NCBI GenBank assembly: GCA_009746045.1
Contig: RPFO01000288.1
Span: 1,354,911-1,418,910 of the forward strand
From: Mesostigma viride
Lineage: Eukaryota > Streptophyta > Mesostigmatophyceae > Mesostigmatales > Mesostigmataceae
Direction of reading: 5' to 3'
Length of the DNA stretch: 64,000 bases
This document shows positions 55,106 through 64,000 of this stretch, in pieces; positions within the stretch are counted from its first letter, which is position 1; each line of letters starts with the position of its first letter. The position numbers and the translations under genes are program-made. The notes beneath the pieces were generated by a model that ran no database searches, was not told the origin of the DNA, and saw nothing but the letters and a program-made list of their open reading frames with translations.

Positions 55106-58100
55106 CTGTCTGAGGCAACCCCTACACACCTTAATTCACCCAGGGGGAGGCCAGGTGCTCCAATGCAGATTTTATATCTGGGCAACAAGAGGGTGATCTC
55201 CAGGTTCAGGGTGGCCCCAGGTCACCTGGAGAGGTACAGGTTCCTATGAAGACGTCCTTGACAGCTGATGCAGCTGTAAGAATGTCTGACCCCATGCATC
55301 CTCGTGCTGGGCACGAGGGTGGACCTCTCATTTTGAGAGAAACCAATGTACAACCACAGAGGGGTGTGAAGGCCTCTGGTGGTATGCATGTGGTCCCTGC
55401 TGGCGGTCCAGGTGTTGGGCATGAGCAGGGTGACTCAGGCTCTGAGTCAGAACAGGATGGAAGTCAGCATGGTGATGCTGGACAACCTGACAGCACAGTC
55501 CTGACTGTGCCAGGGACTGCTTCCTCTGTGTACCAGGAGTTGGGTGCCCGAATCCACAACATGTTTGGGCATGCCACTTCTCTGTCCAACAACTTTGCCT
55601 TCCGTATGGGCAGGGCACCCCTTCTTAAGGCGTGTCAGCAAGCTGCCTCACGGTGTAAGTGCCAGTTGTCCTCCAACAAGCCCAGGAAATCACATGCCAA
55701 AGCTCTACCTCAGAGCATTGGTGATCTGCAGTGTGATATCCAACACATCAGGGGCATGCAACTGTTGGTGTGCGTGGACAGGTACACGAAATACAAGGTG
55801 CTGGAGCATTTACCTTCTATGAAGAACAGGTACTTGCTGGCTGCCCTGCAGAATGTAAGAGCCAAGTTTCCTACCACAAGGATCCAGGTGGACATGCAGT
55901 TTCAGCATCTCAAGGGTGATCCTACCCTTCCTGAGTTGCTGGTTACACCTAGGGAGGCTCATGGGCAGCAGGGTGCTATCGAGAGGGCAATCCAGGAGGT
56001 CAAGAAATTGATCATCTCTGAAGACTGGGTACCCTTGTCTGCACCTGCACTTGTCAGGAGTGCATGGCTGAGGAACGTGGAGCAGCAGCTGAACAGCAGG
56101 GTTAACTTCTACTATGATGGAGTTGCTGTCAGCCCAATGGGTCTATATCATGGCCTGTGCCCACCACATGTGCTGGAGGGCTGGAAACATGCTGCACATG
56201 TCACCTTTGCCAAGCTGAGGGAGAAGGACCGGGGTTGGAAGATGCTGGAGCCACAAGTGGGTCAGAAGGTCCTAGCTTGGAAGGAACCTAGCCTTTATGG
56301 CAAACGTGGTAGCTGGAGTCCTGGGGTGGTTACCCAGGTTGATGAAGCTAGCCACGCATGCTTGGTCAGCATGGAGGACGAACCAAAGCATGTACACCGG
56401 CTGAGTTGGTCATATGTCAAGCCTAACCTGATGAATGAGGGCAGTCAGGCACAAGGCTCACAGGATCTGCAGGATTTTCAGGTCCCAAGTGACATCACTG
56501 ACGCAACGACCACATCTGTTGCAGGGGAATCTGTCAGCCCTGGCCAGGTTGCAGAGGTACTTGTTGAACAGGCTGCAAGGTCAACAGCTGGGGAGTCAAC
56601 TGTCAAGCCCAAGGCACTAACCAAGCCCAGGGGGACAAGTTTGGCTGGATTGATTGGGGCTCTACAAAGAGCCAAGAAGCAGCCCAAGGTAGCCAAGCTC
56701 AGGTGGCATGGCAATCTGGGGCTGGACACTGCCTTAGAGGTAGACACTAATTCTCAGGTTTCCATCATTGGGACCAGGGCTGCAGCAGGGTACAGCATGA
56801 CTGAACCCAGCTATCAGTTTGTGTCTGACTTCAGTGGCGGGGTACACGTGAAGGTACTGGGTGAGGTATCATTCCTATCCTTGGACAGGACACTGCTTTT
56901 TGTGTCTTGGAGGGCTATCAAGGACCTGCTCTTCTGGGGCAGAATTTCCTATGCCAGGATGGGTAGTGATCACGTCCTCTCTCCTGACTAAGGAAGGGGC
57001 TGGTCAGGTCCCACTGATTAATTTCAGGACCACTCACCTATCACGTGCAGTAACCAGGTCGGTTAAGCGTGTGCAAGTGTGCCAGGGGCAGGAGCCCTTG
57101 GTTGATGACCTCATATTGCCAGCTGCTAGTCATCCAAGCAGTTTGGGCATTGGTCCTCACTCACTTGCTGGACACAGCCCTATCAACTACCAAGGCCTGG
57201 TGAAGCTCATGTCCTCTCCCATTATGTGTCCCCAGGTCACACTGGGTCTGATTAAATCTGGGGAGGACTGGATCTCCAAGAAATGCGTGGAACCTGTCAA
57301 TGACCTGCCTCCTGCACGACGTCTACTCAAGCTCAAGTTTGTCATCAAGATGAAGGAGGTGGACGGGGTCAAGGTACCACATGTCAGGCCAGTGCTGAAT
57401 GAGTTCAAGGGTACTGGTGAGTGCACTGCTGAGGAGTTATATACCCCTGGCATGCTGCATGATACTTGGAGGCTGCTGCTGTGTGTATTTCTAGGCCTTC
57501 TCAACAAGGGCTTGGACTATGGCTCAGTGGTGGTAGACTTCAAGAGGGCATTTCTGGAGGGGATGCAGATGTGGCACAGGAAAAGTGGGAGGGCAAGACG
57601 CCTTTCTATGTCAGGGTGCCTGCTGTATGGAAAAGGGATATTCACACTGAGTTCCTTAAAATCCTCAAGGGCCTGGAGGGCCTGAGGTCAAGTCCAATAA
57701 TCTGGAGGGAGACTCTCAACCGTTTCCTGAAGGAGCATTGCAACTTGAAGGTCTCTCCTGTAGACCCCTGTCTGTTTCTGGGGCAATGGGAAGGCCTGCC
57801 AGTGTATGCTTCGCTGCACGGGGATGACCTACATCTGATAGCTCCCACGTCGTGGCTTAAGGAGCTGATCTCCATCATTAAGTCCAAGTTTCCTCTGGGT
57901 AGGGAGCAATGGCAGGTGGAGAATGAGCCTCTGCTGTTTGTGGGCATGGAGGCCACACTGGTGAAGAAGGGGGGGAGTGGCGTATGCTGCTGGTGGGGGG
58001 CAATGATTATCAAGAGACCCTCATTAGCAAGCTTCCTCCAACCATCACACAGGCACTGTGTCCCATGGTGAGGGGCATGGTTGCTTGGGTGGCAGGCATT

Positions 58101-58727
58101 TCCAGGCCAGACCTTATGGTCATAGCCAGGTTGCCTGATGACATGCTGGTGGAGCTAGGGTCTGCCAAGGTGGCTGATCAGGTCAGGGCTTCATCTGGCA
58201 TTCTGTTGTCTGCAGTGGATTTATCACAACCCATTTGCATGGAGCTGTATGTGGATAGCTCAATGGACAGCAGGCAGGTCTCCAAGGTCAGGGGCAGGGC
58301 TGCAGGGCTCTTTGTGCTCAGACAGGAAGGCCTGGGGAGTTTGGTGAGCTGGTTTAGTCGCCTGCACAAACGGGTGGCTGTCAGCAGTGATGTGGCAGAA
58401 TGCAGGGCTATTTGTGAAGGCATTCACACAAGCCTTTATCTGAAGGAGTTGCTTCATCAGATGACTTCTAACACTCCTTGGCCACTTCAGGTTACCACTC
58501 TTCTAAAAACAGACTCCATGGGGATGGTGCAGTTTGTGCACAGGCAGATGGCCAGAAGTAGGGACTTGGATTATCTCCTTCTTAAGGAGTTGTCCTCCTT
58601 GGCCAATATTGAGCATATCCCTGGGGTTGACAATCCTGCTGATGCTTTGACCAAGCTAGTGCAGAAGGCAGCAGTGCAATACAAGGTTCTTCAGTCTCTG
58701 ATGGACCCATCTCAGCAAGCTGTCTAA
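55106..58727 (+). pseudogene. E3 pol: integrase, retropepsin-like, RT, RNase H; frameshifted
   Basis: After UGA, one indel between about 55135 and 55245 (a GGGGG run at 55143-55147 is the best candidate) moves to the main frame, 55246-56991. That frame has RIHNMFGHATSL and CQQAASRCKC (zinc module), LQCDIQHIRGM, QVDMQFQ and GAIERAIQEVKK (D, D, E), and LEVDTNSQVSIIG (retropepsin-like with DTN). Frame changes near 56870-56990, 57560 and 58000 split the remainder: VVDFKRAFLEG, YASLHGDDLHLIAP, then YVDSSMDSRQ, SDVAECRAICEG, TDSMGMVQF and NPADALTK. The domain order equals that of E1 and E2. Not functional as it stands. Confidence 0.88.
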
Positions 58728-59677
58728 GCTGGTGCATGGTTATAGGGCATTGGAGAGCAGATTGTGTGGTAGTGTCAGCATTGTGACTGGCATAATACCT
58801 GTATTTTAGTCTGTACTAAGGCTCATGGACCATGGTACACTCACTCTGATTTTAATCAGGATACAGCCAGGTTTTGGCTGGGGTTCATGCTGTTGACTAC
58901 ACAAGGTTGACAGGTCCATTACAGACCATGTATTCTATTTTAAAAGAAATGTATATTTGTACATACTTCTCACAATGGTCTGGGAACCTTTATTCTGGGG
59001 TTTATAGGGCGGGGTTCGATTCCCTGGTATTATGTTTCTACAAGCTGGCCTGTTCAGGTGTTTGCCTGTTCAGACTTCCCTAGTTCCCCAGGGCAGGATT
59101 TAATTGTTGCCTATGTGTTTCATTTTGTCATTTGTTTGCTGTGGCAGTTTACCATCTGGCAAGTAGACGGGCGCCGTAAGACGGGCGCCAATAGACCCCT
59201 GTTGAGAGAATGACAGGCAAACTATTGTAATACGCCTTACTTTGTCAAGTGGTATTTTAATTGTCATGGATTTATTGTACTTATATTGAATATGTACTGG
59301 GTTTTATGGGATTAGTATCTGGGATTAATGTAACTCACCGCCAGAAGGTCATTGTACTGGAGGCTCTACCGAGGTGATGGGATTAATTCCTGGAGAAGAC
59401 CTCATAGAATTAACCTGTATGTATTTAATTTTGTGTGCTTCTAATATCTGGTGGTACTCTGTAATGCCACTTCCATAGGTTTTTATCCATTTCTCATGGA
59501 ATGGTTTTCCCTGTGGCAGATCTGTTTCTTTTCCAGTTCCTTAAAAGAAAAGGCTGGGGGAATGGCAATGGCCATTAAAGACATCTGTTCAAGCTTCAAG
59601 CTGGAGTGAAGGACATTTCAAGCTACTTCAAGGGTCCCTGGCAGGGGATGTGATCCCTAAAGAAAAGAAGGGATTGG
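58728..59677 (+). other. E3 3' region between pol and LTR
   Basis: Non-coding. Contains the T-arm motif (59010-59026), a pair of ACGGGCGCC motifs at about 59165-59190, and the polypurine tract AAGAAAAGAAGGGATTGG ending at 59677. Confidence 0.7.
59010..59026 (+). promoter_or_regulatory. tRNA T-arm-like hairpin in E3
   Basis: CGGGG TTCGATT CCCTG, identical over 17 nt to E2 although the surrounding sequence differs. Confidence 0.6.
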
Positions 59678-60297
59678 AGTTAACGTAAAGGATTTACGTT
59701 AGATGGATAGAGATTGTTACGCTCTTTCCAACGGCACCTTGAACGCCTCATTTGGTTAAGGAACGTAAAAGTTATGACGTTTCCTAGGCTGTGCCGACAG
59801 TACCCGGCGCGCCACTGTGGGCGCGTACGGACACAGGATGTACAAGTGTCACTTTGATAGTCCGCAGGACGTTGACAGGACTTGTACAGGACTTGATGGT
59901 CAATTGATAGGTAGGCGTGCTGTAGCGCGCCAGGACCTAGGAGACAATTGATGCTGAGTAGTGTACGGATAGGTCCACAGGACTAGCCGTATGGACAATT
60001 GATAGATCTGCGCGCCAAAGGCGTGCCAGAGTCTGTGTAATCAATTGATTGACAGTTCAGCTGTGACAGTGCAGCTGAATACTTGGACGCGTCCCTAACA
60101 ACCTATATGTGTGACTTGGTCGCACCGGGACGCTAGTTCTTGCGTGCACGTTCTTTTGGCACTGCGACCCTGCATGTCGCCTGTGCTGCGTGCAGTCTTG
60201 GAAGTGACGTGACTTACGTCGGTGTTCCTTGTTATTAATAAAGGCAACTTCCTGCAAGAACCATGGCGGAATTCTTGGCATTCACCCTCTTACAACT
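59678..60297 (+). repeat. E3 3' LTR
   Basis: 620 bp, starts AGTTAACG and ends TTACAACT; target duplication CTATG at 60298-60302. Confidence 0.93.
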
Positions 60298-60302
60298 CTA
60301 TG

Positions 60303-61872
60303 AAGGATGCACCTTTTATCCATAAGCGTCATGACACGGTGTTGGCTATGAGTGATATTCCCGCAAGCGGTCATACCTGCTCATAATGGTTAAAGAGTTG
60401 GTGGTTGTTTTCTTCAAGCATCTGGCATTTGTTTTTCGTGGTTCTGCCCCATTTGCAGGGGGCAAGCTTAGGAATGTGCTCATGGTATCGCCTCATGTCA
60501 TGGTGCACCAAGCATGCAGGCTGGCAGCTATAACAAGATGTAATATGGGCAAACTAGGTCAGAATGACCTGTAATTTGGTGGCAAGCTTCGTGATACATG
60601 AATATAATTACTTGCACTTGTTTTGGCCCAGTTTGTGGTGGGCAAGGGTGTCTTTGTGGTAGTGTTTGAGCTCCAAACCACAAAAAGCGATCATTTTTTT
60701 TTTGCACATGACCATATTTCAATGTGGGTAAACGTGGTCAGAATGAGCTGAAACTTTGGGGCTGTGTGATTGCAACCCTGGGCCAATTTTGAATGTAAGA
60801 TTTGACAGCAAATTCCTTTTATTCGTTACCCCGATATTCACAGTCTCCTTTCCCACACAGCAAAATATGGTGTTGTTCTTTCTCAGTTACATCGTTTTTC
60901 CCGTCTTTGTTCTTATCGTGTTGATTTCATCACGACTCTTGTTGAACTCTTGCAGCGTTTATTGGTCAAAGACTATGACCGAGACATTATGCTCCGTCAA
61001 GTCCGATGTTTTTTGCAACGTCACCCACATCTGTTCGGTGCTGCCCCTTGGCACAAGCTCTACAAACAGGTCGTGGACCGGCTGGATCGCATAGTATCTC
61101 CGCACATCTGAACCCTGTGATGCCAGATCTCCTTTGCGGCCGTTCCGAGCTTGGCACTGGATTCGTTGTCCACATCGTCGCGTCGCTGCAGCAACACGAT
61201 GTTTTCTGGCATTCGCGGGCTTTTGGTTCTCGCCGCACATTTGAAAGTGCTGTCCTCCGGCTTTTTGCCTTTGCACCGTGTGCAGTGCTTGGACGTTTGG
61301 AATCATGGCATGGCTAACGTGATGACTGACTAGCTACCTTTTCAGTGGTTTTCCATTTGCGGGTATTTCCTCGTAAATGGTGGGAGAGCGATCGCAGCAA
61401 TGGTGCTCACCACTAGACACTCCCGGCCAGTTAGGCTCGAAACACACGCCCTGATCAAGCATGCTGTTTCCGGCCCCACCGTCTAGGTCATCTAGTCGCT
61501 CTACACGTAAGCCAGCCATAATTTCAATGCACACGGATACACATTTCCATCACCATTCATCTTCATCATCCTGAACGACTCGAACACGCGGACAAGATAA
61601 CGGCAGGCTCGAGCTACCATGGTCCGGATTCTCCCGATTTCTGGCCTGCGCTGGTTGTCTCCTTGATAAGATTCGACCCCATGGCATGTGTCTATGATTT
61701 GATATATTTTTTTAGGCACCAAAAAATACGTGTTTTGGGCTAAATTATTTCAATGTGTCTAAACATGCTTATTCTGACCTGCAAACTAGCTGGAATTAAT
61801 AGCAAGGGTTGCAATTAGATGGGAATATATGATTTGGCCACATTGGGTTTGCCCATTAATTAATTAATTAAT
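60303..61872. other. right part of T2: repeats and one short open frame
   Basis: Related blocks near 60540-60570, 60725-60760 and 61745-61780 carry GGTCAGAATGACCTG-type sequence, also seen once in T1 near 9790. A short reading frame at 60948-61110 reads like protein (TTLVELLQRLLVKDYDRDIM ... HLFGAAPWHKLYKQVVDRLD, stop) and may be a remnant of coding sequence; I do not recognise it. 61580-61665 is a dispersed block shared with 32225-32330. Confidence 0.4.
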
Positions 61873-62937
61873 TAAAATCATAGCTCCGTGGGGAGCATAT
61901 GTAACACATAGCCCTGAGAAAGGGGCATCTATGGGTTTGTAATACAATCAGGGCGACAAACTGCAGGTGTATTTTCTGATCAGGTGTAGGATGTACAACT
62001 ATCACCTGCTCTGGGTGCACTAGGTGCACCTGCACCTCCATGATGGTTCATGCCTCCTAAACAAGCACAGGCACCCAGGGGGGGCTTGAGGAGAGGGCCT
62101 AGAAGGCCTGCATGACATATGGGGTGGAAGGTATGTGGCTAGGCTATAGCTAGGGTACACATGGCCTCTCAGCAGGGAGTAACTCCCTGCATGGGCAAAG
62201 CATGACTCGACATTGCTACGGCTATTGCAAGGACGGGTGTGGGCCCATCACGTAGGCATACATGGCCACGTCACTAAGCTTTCTCAGTCTACACTACTGC
62301 TATATATTCCCTAGGCTGGGGTGGCTGGGGTGGCTGGGGTGGCTGGGGTTGCAGGGGTCGCCTGCCAGGGCTTGTGGGCGACGTAGATGTCCGCCCCCTT
62401 CCAGTAGACCGGCTTCTGCCCCGCCGTCTGCCGAAGCTGGAGGTAGGTCGGCCATGGCTCCCGTCGCCGTTGTTGCTGCGTCAAGGTCAAGTCGTCGTCC
62501 AGCGTGTAGGCGGTCCCCCCAAGCCGCTTGCGACACTTGAGGAACTCCATCTTATCCGCCATGGTGTCAAAGGTGAGGAGCAAGGGGGAGGGGCCGGCCT
62601 TACCCCGCGAGCGGGGAAGGCGGGTCACCCCCCGCGGCTTGCCCTTACCAGTGATAGCCATGGGGACAAGGATTTTGTTCTCAAACGCCAGGGCAAGGGT
62701 CTCGGAGGTCTCGTCCTGCAGCGGGTCGAAGTGCTTGACTATGACGTTAAGGCTGCGCTTGGCGAGCTCGGCCTCCTCGCGGAGGTCCAGCGTCTGCTGC
62801 TTAAGCTGGGCGGCGACGGCGGTGGTGGTGGAGGTGGCGTGTTGCTTAAGCATGTCCGCCCAGGTCGGGATGGGAGGAGCATCGCCGGCAGGGCCAGCAG
62901 GGGCTGGCCGAGCGGCGATGTCCTTCACCGCCTGAGC
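61873..62937 (-). mobile_element. LINE family C, ORF1-only element with long target duplication
   Basis: On the minus strand: 5'-truncated ORF1 (62928-62311), then ~435 bp of 3' sequence with ATGCCCCTTTCTCAGGGCTA and the terminal CTCCCCACGGAG motif, with no ORF2. GGTTTGCCCATTAATTAATT plus AATTAAT (27 bp) occurs on both sides (61846-61872, 62938-62964). Confidence 0.72.
62311..62928 (-). CDS. LINE C ORF1 protein (5'-truncated)
   Basis: A 205-codon frame. The first Met (MKDIAARPAP) is internal: the copy at 11046-11430 shows the protein continues upstream. Content: WADMLKQHATSTTTAVAAQL (coiled-coil start), LREEAELAKRSLNVIVKHFD, then LLLTFDTMADKMEFLKCRKR and DDLTLTQQQRRREPWPTYLQ and QKPVYWKGADIYV. 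The last two blocks match the C-terminal domain of L1-type ORF1 RNA-binding proteins. It ends in an ATP-ATP repeat encoded by a 15-bp minisatellite (62311-62350). No ORF2 follows. Confidence 0.75.
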   Translation of the reverse strand: MKDIAARPAPAGPAGDAPPIPTWADMLKQHATSTTTAVAAQLKQQTLDLREEAELAKRSLNVIVKHFDPLQDETSETLALAFENKILVPMAITGKGKPRGVTRLPRSRGKAGPSPLLLTFDTMADKMEFLKCRKRLGGTAYTLDDDLTLTQQQRRREPWPTYLQLRQTAGQKPVYWKGADIYVAHKPWQATPATPATPATPATPA

Positions 62938-62964
62938 GGTTTGCCCATTAATTAATTAATTAAT

Positions 62965-63295
62965 AGACACGTGACTGCGTCACGTGAGCATAAGTCCTCA
63001 GTGGGAGGGGAGCATGGGATGGAATGGATGGTATAAGCTATCTAGGTCCTAGTTACAGGGTTTGCCCATTGTCCTAGGGAAAATCGGCCAAAAATAGCGT
63101 CTTTTTCTATTTTTAGCACATAACTGTCACATGGTGGGGGGTAGTACCCCCCCAAATGGTTGGAATTTTTTTTTTTAATCATATTTATGCGCTGGTTGTC
63201 TCCTTGATATTTATGGTCCCCCATCATAACTGGATTTTTATCACATGCCTAGGTATGGTTTCCAGAAAAGTGCCCTTTTGGGATGTCATGTCCCC
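62965..63295. other. right end of T2
   Basis: Contains a possible older LINE 3' tail (62966-63020), a TAGCGTCTTTTT block, the palindrome GGGGGGTAGTACCCCCC (63136-63152), and the terminal inverted repeat. Confidence 0.55.
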
Positions 63296-63299
63296 TTAA

Positions 63300-64000
63300 T
63301 TTATTAATTAATAGGCAAAAATGTCAATAACTGCAAATTTACCCCGACTAGGTTGTCCCCAGTTAACAAATTAACAAATTAACAAATTAACAAATTAACA
63401 AATTAACGCCGGCGGACTACCTGCGGACTGCTCGACGCGGAGTCGCCGGGCTACAAGTTCCGTACTTTACCAAACTCAGCCTTAGAGGCCGCCGCACCAA
63501 TTTTTACTTCTTTCCGTCACATGGCTTGCGTTGGGTTCATCGACGAGCATCGACGCTCATCGACGGTGCAATCTGACGGCGGAGAATAAGTTCGCCACAG
63601 CATAGCGCGACGCAAGGGCTAAGATCCGAGAACGTGACATGCAAAGCTTTATACCGCATCGCTAACCGGAAATTCCGTCCAACACCGTCGTACAGTACTG
63701 CCAGTCGACCGCACCTCTGCCTCTTAACCGTCGAATGCGCAATCGATCTAGAAAGTAGAAACGTCTCCGCGACACTTCCGCGATTTCAGTACTTTCCGTC
63801 ACCCTTGACAGTTTTCGTACAATACTACAAATTTACGCCAATAGAAACTCGCCTCCATACAGTACATATATCTCGATAGAGGCGTGCGTCTTATTTAATT
63901 TCAAGGTACATCTTAATTAATCTCGCCCCCCGGCCTCCGCTAATTTGCTAATTTGCTAAATTTGCTAAAAAAGAGCCAATTTTACCCCGACTGCATACCT
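63300..64000. other. flank of T2, no gene recognised
   Basis: A 10-bp tandem repeat, AACAAATTAA (63364-63408), and a similar TTTGCTAA repeat (63941-63970) bracket a GC-moderate stretch. TTTACCCCGACT occurs at 63336 and again at 63981. An 81-codon open frame at 63634-63879 shows no motif. Confidence 0.45.

Larger units (their letters stand above)
42922..60297 (+). mobile_element. E3: Copia-like LTR retrotransposon with E2 nested inside, TSD CTATG
   Basis: CTATG flanks it at 42917-42921 and 60298-60302. The 5' LTR (354 bp) is internally deleted relative to the 3' LTR (620 bp). Order: LTR, CGTATTACA, ORF X, a 1.9-kb insertion, gag (interrupted by E2), UGA, pol in several frames, 3' region with T-arm motif, polypurine tract, LTR. 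It is the same clade as E1 and E2 but a different family by LTR sequence. It is older than E2, which is inside it. Confidence 0.9.
41905..63299. mobile_element. T2: TTAA-flanked DNA transposon, host of nested retrotransposons
   Basis: The left end reads TTAA GGGGACATGACACCC (41905 on). The right end, reverse-complemented, reads TTAA GGGGACATGACATCC (63299 back), so the terminal repeats match at 14 of 15. Removing E3 with its duplication (42922-60302) and the LINE at 61873-62964 leaves about 2.9 kb. The subterminal blocks match T1 (TAGCGTCTTTT; G-run TAGTA C-run palindrome at 63136-63152). No transposase seen. The left part, 41909-42916, is otherwise featureless. Confidence 0.72.

Noticed and set aside
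63634-63879. 81-codon open frame near the window end
   Set aside because: Length is not exceptional, with no recognisable domain and no neighbouring coding signals.

Overview
The window looks like nuclear DNA of a green alga (Chlorophyta). The one clear host gene is GC-rich, split by introns, and encodes the C-terminal part of an EDC4/VARICOSE-type mRNA-decapping scaffold. Minisatellites fill its introns. The transposable elements are of kinds expected in algal genomes: Copia-like LTR elements, RTE-like LINEs, LINEs with a restriction-like endonuclease, and TTAA-site DNA transposons. One LTR pairs a TATA box with the TGTAA poly(A) signal typical of green algae. I cannot name the species.

Layout. 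1-7575: EDC4/VARICOSE 3' part (+), four visible exons, with a 3.3-kb array of a 73-bp repeat in the second intron. 8108-10468: non-autonomous TTAA-flanked DNA transposon (T1) carrying two small LINE insertions. 11.0-15.3 kb: LINE fragments and decayed sequence. 16.0-29.5 kb: a transposase-like gene with a DUF7869-type domain (-), split by a complete 8.2-kb Copia-like LTR retrotransposon (E1, 19466-27631). A compound foldback palindrome lies beyond the gene's 5' end. 29.5-32.1 kb: a PHD-like zinc-finger reading frame interrupted by a LINE, then a 30-bp minisatellite. 34.1-35.3 kb: a Gly/Met/Asn-rich repeat protein. 35.97-41.9 kb: RTE-like LINEs, one nearly complete but frameshifted. 41905-63299: a second TTAA transposon (T2). 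Copia-like element E3 (42922-60297) sits inside T2, and E2 (46682-54706) sits inside the gag gene of E3. A LINE ORF1-only element is also inside T2.

The main discovery candidate is the clade formed by E1, E2 and E3. Their LTRs differ, but they share these traits. (i) The pol order is integrase, retropepsin-like, reverse transcriptase, RNase H, whereas canonical Copia has protease before integrase. (ii) The protease motif is Asp-Thr-Asn instead of Asp-Thr/Ser-Gly. (iii) The RT active site is HGDD. (iv) gag ends at UGA followed by CUN, and pol continues in the same frame (in E3 after one indel). (v) An extra open frame precedes gag. (vi) LTRs begin AGTTA instead of TG, with 5-bp target duplications. 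(vii) A nine-base motif, CGTATTACA or CAAATTACA, directly follows the 5' LTR and is not a tRNA 3'-end primer site. (viii) A tRNA T-arm-like hairpin with compensatory changes lies between pol and the 3' LTR. E2 has an intact pol.

Several young-looking elements carry frameshifts in GC-rich runs, so some apparent decay may be assembly error.
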